DNA from: Treponema sp.
Lineage (GTDB): Bacteria > Spirochaetota > Spirochaetia > Treponematales > Breznakiellaceae
Reading direction: 5' to 3'
Length of the DNA: 16,840 bases
Assembly: GCA_031263265.1 (NCBI GenBank)
Contig: JAISGE010000091.1
Location: 1-16,840 of the forward strand
The position numbers and the translations under genes are program-made. Of this stretch, positions 6,466 through 12,711 are shown in pieces. How positions within the stretch are numbered: position 1 is the stretch's first letter; each line of letters starts with the position of its first letter. The notes under the pieces are model-generated. The model ran no database searches, was not told where the DNA came from, and was given only the letters and a program-made list of their open reading frames with translations.

Positions 6466-7311
6466 ATGCGGCTCGGTGCGCCGGTTTTTATCGAGAGTCG
6501 TGATCCTGAACGTTTTGTGGCCGAGCATGTACGCAAAGGCTACCGGGCGGCGTATTGTCCTGATTGGATCAACGCGGACACGGACGCGGCTTTGTGCGGG
6601 ATGTTCAAGGCGGCTCTCGCAAAACACGATGTTCTCCTTGCGGAGGTCGGTATTTGGCGGAATGTGGTTTCCAAAAATCCGGTTGAGGCAAAAGCGGCCT
6701 TTGATCACTCGGTGCGCCGTCTGCAAACTGCCGAGGAACTGGGGGCTCGCTGTGCGGTAAACATCGTGGGTTCCTGGAACGAGGAATGCTGGGACGGTCC
6801 GCACGAGAGGCACTACCATCAAGACTTTTTTGATGCCGCCGTGGAAGCGGCCCGCAGGGTGATTGACGCGGTTAAGCCTTTGCATACCAAGATGACCTTT
6901 GAGATCATGCCGTGCCAGTTTATTGACTGCGCGGCGGAATACCTGCGGTTTATCCGCGCCATAGACCGGAGCGCGGCGGGGGTGCATCTTGACCCGACGA
7001 ACAGCATTTCCAATCCCCGGCTACTCTATGACAACGCGGCGTTTTTCCAGAACGAGTTTTCGATTTTGGGCGACGCGGTACTGTCCATCCACCTGAAAGA
7101 CCTGCGCCAGAAGCCGGATGAATTCACCGTACAGCTTGAAGAGGTCGTTATCGGCCGGGGAAACATCGACTACGTGAATCTGTTGCGCCTTATCGACAAA
7201 CTGCCGCCGGACACGCCGGGTATGCTGGAACATCTTGATAGCGAGGCCTGCTACGACGAGGCGGCCGCTTCGATCCGCCGTCTTGCGGATACGGCGGGGG
7301 TGGTTTTTTGA
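6466..7311 (+). CDS. Sugar phosphate isomerase/epimerase (xylose isomerase-like TIM barrel)
   Basis: This 281-residue protein belongs to the IolE/IolI/xylose-isomerase-like TIM-barrel family. The four metal ligands expected at the barrel's C-terminal face are visible: Glu146 (MTFEIMP), Asp176 (GVHLDPTN), His209 (LSIHLKD) and Glu255 (GMLEHLD). Conserved arginine in VIGRGNIDY fits the substrate-phosphate or hydroxyl-binding loop. Such enzymes isomerise, epimerise or dehydrate keto-sugars and inosose-type compounds; the exact substrate is unknown. It is the last gene of the importer operon, one base after the VOC remnant. A second, mostly deleted paralogue survives as a stub at 884-919. It is intact in length and motifs, so it is probably functional. 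Confidence 0.88.
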   Translation: MRLGAPVFIESRDPERFVAEHVRKGYRAAYCPDWINADTDAALCGMFKAALAKHDVLLAEVGIWRNVVSKNPVEAKAAFDHSVRRLQTAEELGARCAVNIVGSWNEECWDGPHERHYHQDFFDAAVEAARRVIDAVKPLHTKMTFEIMPCQFIDCAAEYLRFIRAIDRSAAGVHLDPTNSISNPRLLYDNAAFFQNEFSILGDAVLSIHLKDLRQKPDEFTVQLEEVVIGRGNIDYVNLLRLIDKLPPDTPGMLEHLDSEACYDEAAASIRRLADTAGVVF

Positions 7312-7390
7312 TAATTAATAATGAAAATCTGTGGATAAGTGTCAATCAGTTGTGCGGTTGTTGATTTACTGTCGTTTACAGTCATGTTAG

Positions 7391-7525
7391 GCGATTAATA
7401 ATGATAACAATGAATATCAATTTAATAGAACTCCTAAGGTATTTCTTCAAGTGATAGGTATAGCTTTTTTTGAAGAAATATTGTGGAGAGGAATATTTCT
7501 AAATAACGTGAGTTCGACAAGATAA
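7391..7525 (+). pseudogene. CPBP-family intramembrane metalloprotease fragment
   Basis: In the 287-base gap after the TIM-barrel gene, one frame reads TPKVFLQVIGIAFFEEILWR followed by GIFLNN. EEILWRG is the EExxxR motif 1 of CPBP (CAAX protease/Abi) proteins, preceded by a membrane-like stretch. No start codon is present (TAG at 7388-7390) and motifs 2 and 3 are missing. The frame ends soon after NNV, close to the IS remnant, so the gene may have been cut by that insertion. The rest of the gap (7312-7390) holds nothing I recognise. Confidence 0.6.
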
Positions 7526-7598
7526 AGAAAGCCCTGCCCAAATCTGGTATAACGCATAGACCAAACACCCATCATACGGGAAATGGGAGGGGTTTCTT

Positions 7599-7943
7599 AT
7601 GGACGAAGATAGTATAACCAGCATCTATTGCGATGTCGATGACTTTGGTAAGGCCCCTAGTCTGCCCAGGGGACGAAAAAAGAGCATGGTTTCGGCAAGC
7701 CGTCTATCCTTGAGTGAGGTAATGACCATTATCCTGTTGTTCCACCTCGGCAGCTTTTTACCCGTTCAGGTCAGTTACAATCGGTTCGTGGAACTGACCA
7801 ACTGTGCCCTCATTTCCTTGATTTCGATGCTCTTTGCATTTTTTGGGCCATGTTCCTTCTCCCGATGGAGAGTATACTACATAAGGGGAATAGGGGGAAT
7901 TTCTATGCGTTTATCCTGGCTTAACCCTGACAGCCAGGCTTGA
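7599..7943 (+). mobile_element. Degenerate IS982-family transposase
   Basis: The 114-residue frame starts MDEDSITSIYCDVDDFGKA, continues with RLSLSEVMTIILLFHL and then VSYNRFVELTNCALISL. This order matches the N-terminal third of IS982-family transposases, whose full length is near 300 residues. Between FHL and VSYNRFVEL the usual 25 or so residues are missing, and the catalytic DDE region is absent, so the element is dead. GGGAGGGG at 7586-7593 is its ribosome binding site. I could not define terminal repeats; the left edge is probably near 7508-7540, where the CPBP fragment ends. The recognition rests on memory of the family, not on a search. Confidence 0.65.
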
Positions 7944-7952
7944 CTTTTTTTT
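7915..7952 (+). terminator. Hairpin followed by T8
   Basis: CCTGGCT and AGCCAGG form a 7-bp stem around a 10-base loop. A run of eight T follows six bases after the stem (7945-7952). It would stop transcripts from the IS remnant before the sirtuin gene. Confidence 0.5.
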
Positions 7953-8030
7953 GTACATGAGGCATCCTAAGAAACATGGATACCTGATATCCGGTACGCT
8001 TGACCTAAATCCAAGGTAGTGAAGTTATAG

Positions 8031-8789
8031 ATGAAAAACGAGATTGTTGAACTTTTTAATAAGATTGTTTCTGCCCGTCATGGTATTGCCTTAACTGGAG
8101 CTGGGGTAAGTACCTTGTCAGGCATTCGGGATTTCCGGGGGAAGAACGGCCTCTATAAGGACATGGATGCAGAGAAAATATTCGATATAGACTATTTTGA
8201 TCAAGATCCTTCTTTTTATTATAAAGCTGCAGGTTCTTTTATTTATAATCTCCATGAAAAACAGGCTTCTGTGGTACATACCACCTTGGGAATCCTAGAA
8301 AATAAGGGGTTTCTCAAGGCGTTAATTACCCAGAATATCGATCTACTCCACCAAAAAGGCGGGAGCCGCCGGGTTATTGAGATCCATGGTTCCCCGGCAA
8401 TCCATTATTGTCGGTATTGTGGAAGACCATCGGAAAAGGTTATGGACTTTGATGCGGTGGCTGCGCTGGTAAATGCCGGTGAAGTACCTCGATGTGCTCA
8501 TTGCAACCGCGTATTAAAACCAGGGATCACCTTTTTTGGTGAAAGCCTCCCGGCCAAAGCCCTGGCAGATGCTGAATCCGAAGCAAGACGCGCGGACCTT
8601 ATGCTGGTTTTAGGGACCAGTCTTACGGTGTACCCTGCGGCGTCTATTCCTCAGCTTACCCTGAGGTCAGGAGGAGAGATCGTCATCGTAAATGACATGG
8701 AAACCCCTTTGGATCGGTATGCATCCCTTCGTTTTACCGATCTGGGTGAGGTGTTTGAAGGATTAGCGGAACTGCTCCGGGCATCATAA
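8031..8789 (+). CDS. Sir2-family NAD-dependent protein deacylase (sirtuin)
   Basis: The 252-residue length is usual for bacterial sirtuins. The NAD-binding loop reads GAGVSTLSGIRDFRG (23-37), followed by TQNIDLLHQKGG (100-111). His119 in IHGS is the catalytic base. Cys127, Cys130, Cys155 and Cys158 form the zinc site. PGITFFGESLP and LGTSLTVYPAAS complete the pattern. The protein removes acyl groups from lysine using NAD and lives in the cytoplasm. GIRDFRG replaces the common GIPDFRS, and GG replaces the AG after the LH motif; both changes occur in some bacterial branches, so specificity may differ from CobB. No strong ribosome binding site precedes the ATG. It stands alone between an IS remnant and the iron permease promoter. 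Confidence 0.95.
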   Translation: MKNEIVELFNKIVSARHGIALTGAGVSTLSGIRDFRGKNGLYKDMDAEKIFDIDYFDQDPSFYYKAAGSFIYNLHEKQASVVHTTLGILENKGFLKALITQNIDLLHQKGGSRRVIEIHGSPAIHYCRYCGRPSEKVMDFDAVAALVNAGEVPRCAHCNRVLKPGITFFGESLPAKALADAESEARRADLMLVLGTSLTVYPAASIPQLTLRSGGEIVIVNDMETPLDRYASLRFTDLGEVFEGLAELLRAS

Positions 8790-8812
8790 AAAGACCTCCA
8801 GTTTGAACCCTC

Positions 8813-8864
8813 TTGACATAAAAGTTAGAATCTACTATCTTAATTCTTGTTAGAAAATTCTAAC
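8813..8864 (+). promoter_or_regulatory. Promoter with palindromic operator candidate for the iron permease
   Basis: TTGACA (8813-8818) and TATCTT (8836-8841) are spaced 17 bases apart. Just downstream, GTTAGAAAATTCTAAC (8849-8864) is a perfect inverted repeat with 7-base arms and an AA centre. A further GTTAGAA half-site lies between the promoter boxes (8824-8830). The position is right for a metal-dependent repressor of the Fur or DtxR type; the identity of the regulator is inferred only from the iron gene it precedes. Confidence 0.65.
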
Positions 8865-8877
8865 AGGGAGTGTAACC

Positions 8878-10074
8878 ATGTGTAATAAGTTAGCTTTACC
8901 TATCTTAATCCTTGTGCTGATAAACATCGTCGCTACACCGGTCTTTGCTGCGTTTGAATCCTGGAATGCAATGGTGGATGAGATGCGGGATGTGATCAAT
9001 GAGTCCTACGATATATACCTATCCGGGGATGTGGATGCTGCCAAAGCTCAAGTGGATGTGGCCTATTATGGATATTACGAAAAGTTTGGCTTTGAGAAAA
9101 CCGTGATGGCCTATATCTCCGGGTCCCGGGCAGCGAAAGTGGAGTACCAGTTCAGCCTCGTAAAGAAGGCCATGACCAACAGGGCTTCTCAAGAGGAAAT
9201 CAGAGCGGGTCTTGATGCGTTGGTTGAATTCCTCCGAGACGACGCAAACCAACTGGACGGCAAGGGGGAAAGCGCCATAGGGGTTTTCCTGGGTTCCCTG
9301 TTGATCATAGTCAGGGAAGGCTTTGAAGCCATCATCATTGTAGGAGCTATCATCGCTTACCTCATAAAGAGCGGTAATCAGAAAAGTACCCGATCGGTGT
9401 ACTGGGGTTCGCTCATTGCCTTGGTATTAAGCGTGGCTATGGCGTGGTTACTCAATAGCCTGGCCGGAGCCACTACCGGACAGAACCAGGAGATCATTGA
9501 AGGCGCCACCATGTTGCTAGCAGTGGGGGTTCTGTTCTACGTGAGCAACTGGATGGTTTCCAAGTCCGAGGCTGGGGCATGGTCTCATTATATAGAGGGA
9601 AAAGTGCAACAGGGCATAAAACGGAGTAGTATGTTTTCCTTGGCTTTTGCCGCGTTTCTTGCGGTCTTTCGGGAAGGAGCTGAAACAATCCTGTTTTACC
9701 AGGCCCTTTTGGCAAATACCCAGACCTATATCAACATGGTGTGGCTTGGTCTTGGCATTGGATGCGTTGCCTTGGTTGTCATCTACATCCTGATCCGGGT
9801 ATTGAGTATCAAGCTCCCCTTAAAGCCTTTCTTCCTCGGTACCAGTATCCTGCTTTTCATCATGTCTATTGCCTTCACCGGCTCAGGGATCAAGGAATTA
9901 CAGGAAGGAAACGTGATCGGTGTTACGCCGGTGGCATGGCTCGGATCGGTGGATATTCTGGGTATTTATCCAACCCTGGAAACCCTGATTCCCCAGCTTG
10001 TTCTGTTGGCAGTTACGGTAGTAACCTTTGTAATTCAGATCCGCCGAAACCGGGCAGCAGTAGCTCCTGCATGA
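8878..10074 (+). CDS. FTR1-family iron permease
   Basis: The 398-residue protein begins with a signal sequence (LALPILILVLINIVATPVFA, residues 5-24). A helical extracytoplasmic region of about 110 residues follows. The FTR1 membrane domain then starts near residue 134. The two REXXE iron-binding motifs are present: REGFE at 146-150 and REGAE at 265-269, each within a hydrophobic helix. About seven membrane segments are visible to the end. The family imports iron across the inner membrane, usually after oxidation or reduction by a partner, as in EfeUOB or P19 systems. No partner gene is found downstream here. GGGAG lies 8 bases before the ATG. Confidence 0.93.
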   Translation: MCNKLALPILILVLINIVATPVFAAFESWNAMVDEMRDVINESYDIYLSGDVDAAKAQVDVAYYGYYEKFGFEKTVMAYISGSRAAKVEYQFSLVKKAMTNRASQEEIRAGLDALVEFLRDDANQLDGKGESAIGVFLGSLLIIVREGFEAIIIVGAIIAYLIKSGNQKSTRSVYWGSLIALVLSVAMAWLLNSLAGATTGQNQEIIEGATMLLAVGVLFYVSNWMVSKSEAGAWSHYIEGKVQQGIKRSSMFSLAFAAFLAVFREGAETILFYQALLANTQTYINMVWLGLGIGCVALVVIYILIRVLSIKLPLKPFFLGTSILLFIMSIAFTGSGIKELQEGNVIGVTPVAWLGSVDILGIYPTLETLIPQLVLLAVTVVTFVIQIRRNRAAVAPA

Positions 10075-10249
10075 ACTGAGCAATTACCAGGCGTACAGGA
10101 GGAGGTATAAAGCTGCACCTTCCTTCCTGCTGCGCCTTGTGATGTTACTTTGCCCTGTACTATTCTTAACGTTTGAATTTTTTCAAGAAATATATAAAAA
10201 ACCATTGATAGAGAATGTTTTTATTCATACTATAAACATAGAGGTCAAA

Positions 10250-10912
10250 ATGAGAAAGATTACCGGTATAATGGTTTTTTTGTTGGTGGCACATGGGGGG
10301 TTTGTTTATGCTCAAGAAACAGGAAGAAAATATTCCATTCAAATAAACCCATTGATGTTAGTTGCTGATATTTTTATGGGGGCTGATGATCAAGAAATTT
10401 ATTCTTATTCTTTAAGTCTTGAGTTCCAATACGCAATAAATAATTATTGGACTGTAATTGCACGCCCCAATTTTCTTATAAGAAATTCATTGCTAGAATC
10501 TGGCGACATAATTGGTTTTTTTTATGGCGCATATAAATATAATAAAAACGATGAGACTAAAGGCACCAATATAATCTTTAGTATAATGCCTGGTATTCTT
10601 TATCGGCCTTTCGGTACAGGATTAAAAGGCATGTATATAGGCTTGTATCCTAATATAGGTTGGGAGAATAAAAAATATAAACATAAAGACAGAAAATTGA
10701 ATATTGTCGATATTAACGACAATTTTTTTATAGCTGGTCTTGGTATTGAGGCTGGATATGAATGGATATTTAAGAACGGTTTTAGTATAACTGCTGGTGG
10801 GGGAATAGAACGAAATTGGGGAATTGAACTTGAAAAAAATAAAGGGGAATATAAAGAACCAAAAAGTTTATATGGTATACGGCTTGCCTTTTTCTTAGGT
10901 TACTCTTTTTAA
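10250..10912 (+). CDS. Hypothetical exported protein, probable outer-membrane beta-barrel
   Basis: The ATG at 10250 is chosen over 10139 because GAGG precedes it and because it starts a clean signal peptide (MRKITGIMVFLLVAHGGFVY, cut after VYA-QE). The mature chain of about 200 residues alternates polar and aromatic/hydrophobic residues: YSIQINPLML, YSLSLEFQYAINNYW, YIGLYPNIGWE. Glycine-rich turns (LGIEAGYEW, ITAGGGIERNW) follow, and the chain ends in LAFFLGYSF, with the terminal Phe typical of barrel proteins. I do not recognise a named family; function is unknown. The gene is markedly more AT-rich than its neighbours, suggesting a different origin. It stands alone. Confidence 0.75.
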   Translation: MRKITGIMVFLLVAHGGFVYAQETGRKYSIQINPLMLVADIFMGADDQEIYSYSLSLEFQYAINNYWTVIARPNFLIRNSLLESGDIIGFFYGAYKYNKNDETKGTNIIFSIMPGILYRPFGTGLKGMYIGLYPNIGWENKKYKHKDRKLNIVDINDNFFIAGLGIEAGYEWIFKNGFSITAGGGIERNWGIELEKNKGEYKEPKSLYGIRLAFFLGYSF

Positions 10913-10939
10913 TAAAAAGCAAAATAAACTGTGTGTAAC

Positions 10940-11065
10940 GAGGCTGTCGAATAAGTATACAAACCATAAAACATCAGCTATACTATACCCATTATGATTC
11001 GTTACAAAACCTTCAACGCCTCGCAGGGTTTGTTTCTTACCGTAACCCTTGAGGAACCGCGATAG
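10940..11065 (+). mobile_element. Probable IS remnant: end-like sequence plus transposase N terminus
   Basis: GAGGCTGTCGAATAAGT at 10940-10956 resembles the GAGGCTGTC-type ends of several IS families (IS5/IS1182-like). Then ATG at 10994 opens MIRYKTFNASQGLFLTVTLE, similar in style to transposase N termini of the IS1182 type, and stops at TAG 11063-11065 after 23 codons. Nothing of the catalytic part remains. The call rests on pattern memory and is tentative. Confidence 0.4.
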
Positions 11066-11102
11066 ATATACAAAAAATTGGACTGAAAAGGAGGTATTCA
11101 AC

Positions 11103-11150
11103 ATGGATGCGTATCACATAAGAGAGGAGAACTATAATGACGAATCATAA
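11103..11150 (+). CDS. 15-codon ORF overlapping the acetyltransferase start
   Basis: AAAAGGAGG (11086-11094), the strongest ribosome binding site in this region, lies 8 bases before an ATG that reads MDAYHIREENYNDES and stops at 11148-11150. It overlaps the first 14 bases of the acetyltransferase gene in another frame, and its codons contain that gene's own AGAGGAG site. It may act as a translated leader that couples initiation, or be the leftover start of a lost gene. Protein function is unlikely. Confidence 0.45.
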   Translation: MDAYHIREENYNDES

Positions 11151-11772
11151 CATCACTATCCGTATCGAACAGCAAGCCGACTATGAAGAAGTGGAGCGGC
11201 TGATCTTCGCGGCGTTTGAAACAATGGAGCTTCCTGGCCGGACGCACACGAACGAACATTTTCTCGCTCACCTGCTTAGGGGCGACCCGGATTTCATACC
11301 AGAACTTGACTTTGTGGTGGAGCAAAACAGTGAGATCGTCGGCAATATTATGTACAGCAGGTGCGCCGTCATTCGCCCGGATGGGAAAAAAACTGAAGCG
11401 CTTGTTTTTGGGCCGGTTAGCGTTAAACCGGAACTACACCGCCAGGGTGTCGGCACGATGCTCATAGAACACAGCCTCGACCACGCCCATGAGCTTGGTT
11501 ACAAAGCCGTGCTGATAACAGGACACCCAGACTATTACCGTCGCTTTGGTTTCGTTCCCGCAAGCGCCTACGGTATAACCATGCTTGACGGCAAATCTTT
11601 TGATGCTTTTATGGCCCTGGAGCTTGACGAAGGTTACCTCGGCGTGGATGGCGGCAGGTGGAAATGCTGCAGGGCGTTTGATGTATGCGAAGGCGACCCG
11701 TCTGCTTTCCGGGAGTTTCACCTTGCCTTCACAGACAGAATACAAGCGGGCAGTAGTTCCTGTAGAAAATAA
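11137..11772 (+). CDS. GNAT-family N-acetyltransferase
   Basis: This 211-residue protein starts at ATG 11137 with GAGGAG about 6 bases upstream. The N-terminal helices (DYEEVERLIFAAF) are followed by the central sheet (LDFVVEQNSEIVGNIMYS). The acetyl-CoA pyrophosphate loop is in VKPELHRQGVGTMLIEHSL (about 97-115, Q/RxxGxG/A form HRQGVG), then the motif ITGHPDYYRRFGFVPAS. This arrangement is typical of YhbS-like GNAT proteins. It transfers an acetyl group to an unknown amine. It lies in an accessory stretch with fragments of other small genes, which suggests acquisition by horizontal transfer. Confidence 0.9.
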   Translation: MTNHNITIRIEQQADYEEVERLIFAAFETMELPGRTHTNEHFLAHLLRGDPDFIPELDFVVEQNSEIVGNIMYSRCAVIRPDGKKTEALVFGPVSVKPELHRQGVGTMLIEHSLDHAHELGYKAVLITGHPDYYRRFGFVPASAYGITMLDGKSFDAFMALELDEGYLGVDGGRWKCCRAFDVCEGDPSAFREFHLAFTDRIQAGSSSCRK

Positions 11773-11789
11773 TTTTGAGAAATGTATAA

Positions 11790-11927
11790 AATGTAACGAT
11801 TGTCTACATACATAATATTGGCGAATATGGATTGAAGAATTATGATTGGAAGGATCTTCCAGGACTCGCAGAGAAATTTACAGTTGCTTTTGAAAAGCCA
11901 ATCATTGAGCAGTACGCATATGAATGA
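11790..11927 (+). pseudogene. C-terminal fragment of an unidentified protein
   Basis: After an in-frame TAA at 11787-11789 the frame reads NVTIVYIHNIGEYGLKNYDW followed by KDLPGLAEKFTVAFEKPIIE and ends QYAYE. Residue composition looks like real protein, with no start codon or ribosome binding site. The stop (11925-11927) overlaps the start of the DUF3781-like gene by 8 bases, an operon-type arrangement. I do not recognise the family. Confidence 0.5.
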
Positions 11928-12153
11928 ATTGATAAAGAACATCGACTTGCTCCATACGACAGAATTAGGGGCAGAACGCATAAAGCAAAATCTTGAACTG
12001 ACAACTGATGATGTTGTTGATTGGTGCAAGCAAAATATTCTATCGTCCGAAAACATCCAAAAAAACGGTAAGAATTGGTATGTTTATGCCGATAAATCGG
12101 TCATTACGGTAAACGTTCACAGCTATACGATAATTACGGCACACAAAAATTAA
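11920..12153 (+). CDS. DUF3781-like small protein
   Basis: The proposed start is the ATG at 11920 (MNELIKNIDLLHTTELGAER), giving 77 residues; an in-frame ATG at 11842 would add 26 residues that look like read-through of the upstream fragment's DNA. The core LHTTELGAERIKQNL, DDVVDWCKQNI, KNWYVYADKSVITVNVHSYT and IITAH matches what I remember of the DUF3781 family, whose members are about 80 residues long. Function is unknown. The ribosome binding site is poor; translation was probably coupled to the gene whose C-terminal end overlaps it. It may be an orphaned but intact gene. Confidence 0.7.
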   Translation: MNELIKNIDLLHTTELGAERIKQNLELTTDDVVDWCKQNILSSENIQKNGKNWYVYADKSVITVNVHSYTIITAHKN

Positions 12154-12169
12154 GAGTATGTTAAATTGA

Positions 12170-12265
12170 AAAAAAAGAACCGCTATCAGATTCACGAAGG
12201 AAGCACCGAAAGCTATAGCGGCATTTAACGGATTGATTAAATCACTTACCCAATTGGAAGCATAG
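12170..12265 (+). pseudogene. Small gene fragment, possibly carboxymuconolactone decarboxylase-like
   Basis: One frame reads FTKEAPKAIAAFNGLIKSLT then QLEA and a TAG. The APKAIAAFNGL pattern resembles the N-terminal helix of carboxymuconolactone decarboxylase/AhpD-like proteins, but the CxxC or catalytic region is missing. There is no start codon. The assignment is weak; that it is a coding remnant is somewhat more likely. Confidence 0.3.
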
Positions 12266-12274
12266 GGTGAATAA

Positions 12275-12487
12275 AAGATAAGGAGAAATCAGTATGATTT
12301 TGCTTTCCCATCTGGAAACAATAAAAATGGAAATTTCCACGCGGTGTGCTTGAAAGAAAACGCAAAACTTATTGGAAACATCTATCTTGAAAAACAAGAT
12401 TTTGATACCTGGAAGATAGGCTTTGTGTTCAATGCGAAATTCTGGTACAAGGGATACGCAACAGAAGCAGCCAAAGCACTAGCCTGA
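12275..12487 (+). pseudogene. GNAT (RimJ/RimL-type) acetyltransferase fragment
   Basis: The frame has NGNFHAVCLKENAKLIGNIY, then WKIGFVFNAKFWYKGYATEA and AKALA before TGA at 12485-12487. GYATEAAKA is the acetyl-CoA loop and helix of RimJ-like acetyltransferases. An ATG at 12295 with AAGGAG 9 bases upstream is in a different frame and stops at 12354, so the original start has been separated from the body by a frameshift or deletion. N-terminal and C-terminal portions are absent. Confidence 0.7.
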
Positions 12488-12604
12488 TAAAAGGAAGGTG
12501 ATTATAGGTTAAACGTATCTATTCGCCCGTGGCGTTACTAAACACGAGGTATAAAACTTTCCGAGACCTCTCAACTTTTGCGTTTTCATCATGAGGGTGA
12601 AATT

Positions 12605-12667
12605 TTCGTTTGTGCATCACAAACGAACTGTTTTGCGCTTGACATATCTCTCATAAGCCTTAATAAT
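12605..12667 (+). promoter_or_regulatory. Promoter with upstream 10-bp inverted repeat for the UroD-like gene
   Basis: TTGACA (12639-12644) and AATAAT (12662-12667) are spaced 17 bases apart, close to the sigma-70 consensus. Immediately upstream, TTCGTTTGTG (12605-12614) and CACAAACGAA (12618-12627) are perfect inverted copies with a 3-base centre, ending 11 bases before the -35. That position suits an activator or a repressor site. The preceding stretch 12488-12604 holds nothing else I recognise. Confidence 0.6.
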
Positions 12668-12711
12668 GATAAAGCAATAACACTTATAAGAAGCGAAAAA
12701 AGGGGATAGGG

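Noticed and set aside
10096..10129. CAGGAGGAGGT and ACCTTCCTTCCTG after the iron permease, as terminator or ribosome binding site
   Set aside because: The stem needs two bulges and has no T run; the GGAGGAGG has no start codon at a suitable distance. It may be the relic of a lost downstream gene, but this cannot be supported.
10895..11104. Minus-strand frame of 69 codons with hydrophobic stretches
   Set aside because: Lies across the IS remnant and the ribosome binding site of the mini-ORF; the plus-strand transposase-like reading explains the region better.
12160..12229. GTTAAAT and ATTTAAC boxes around a gene fragment, considered as an integron attC site
   Set aside because: The boxes are in the wrong order for attC (RYYYAAC should come first) and are likely by chance in AT-rich DNA.
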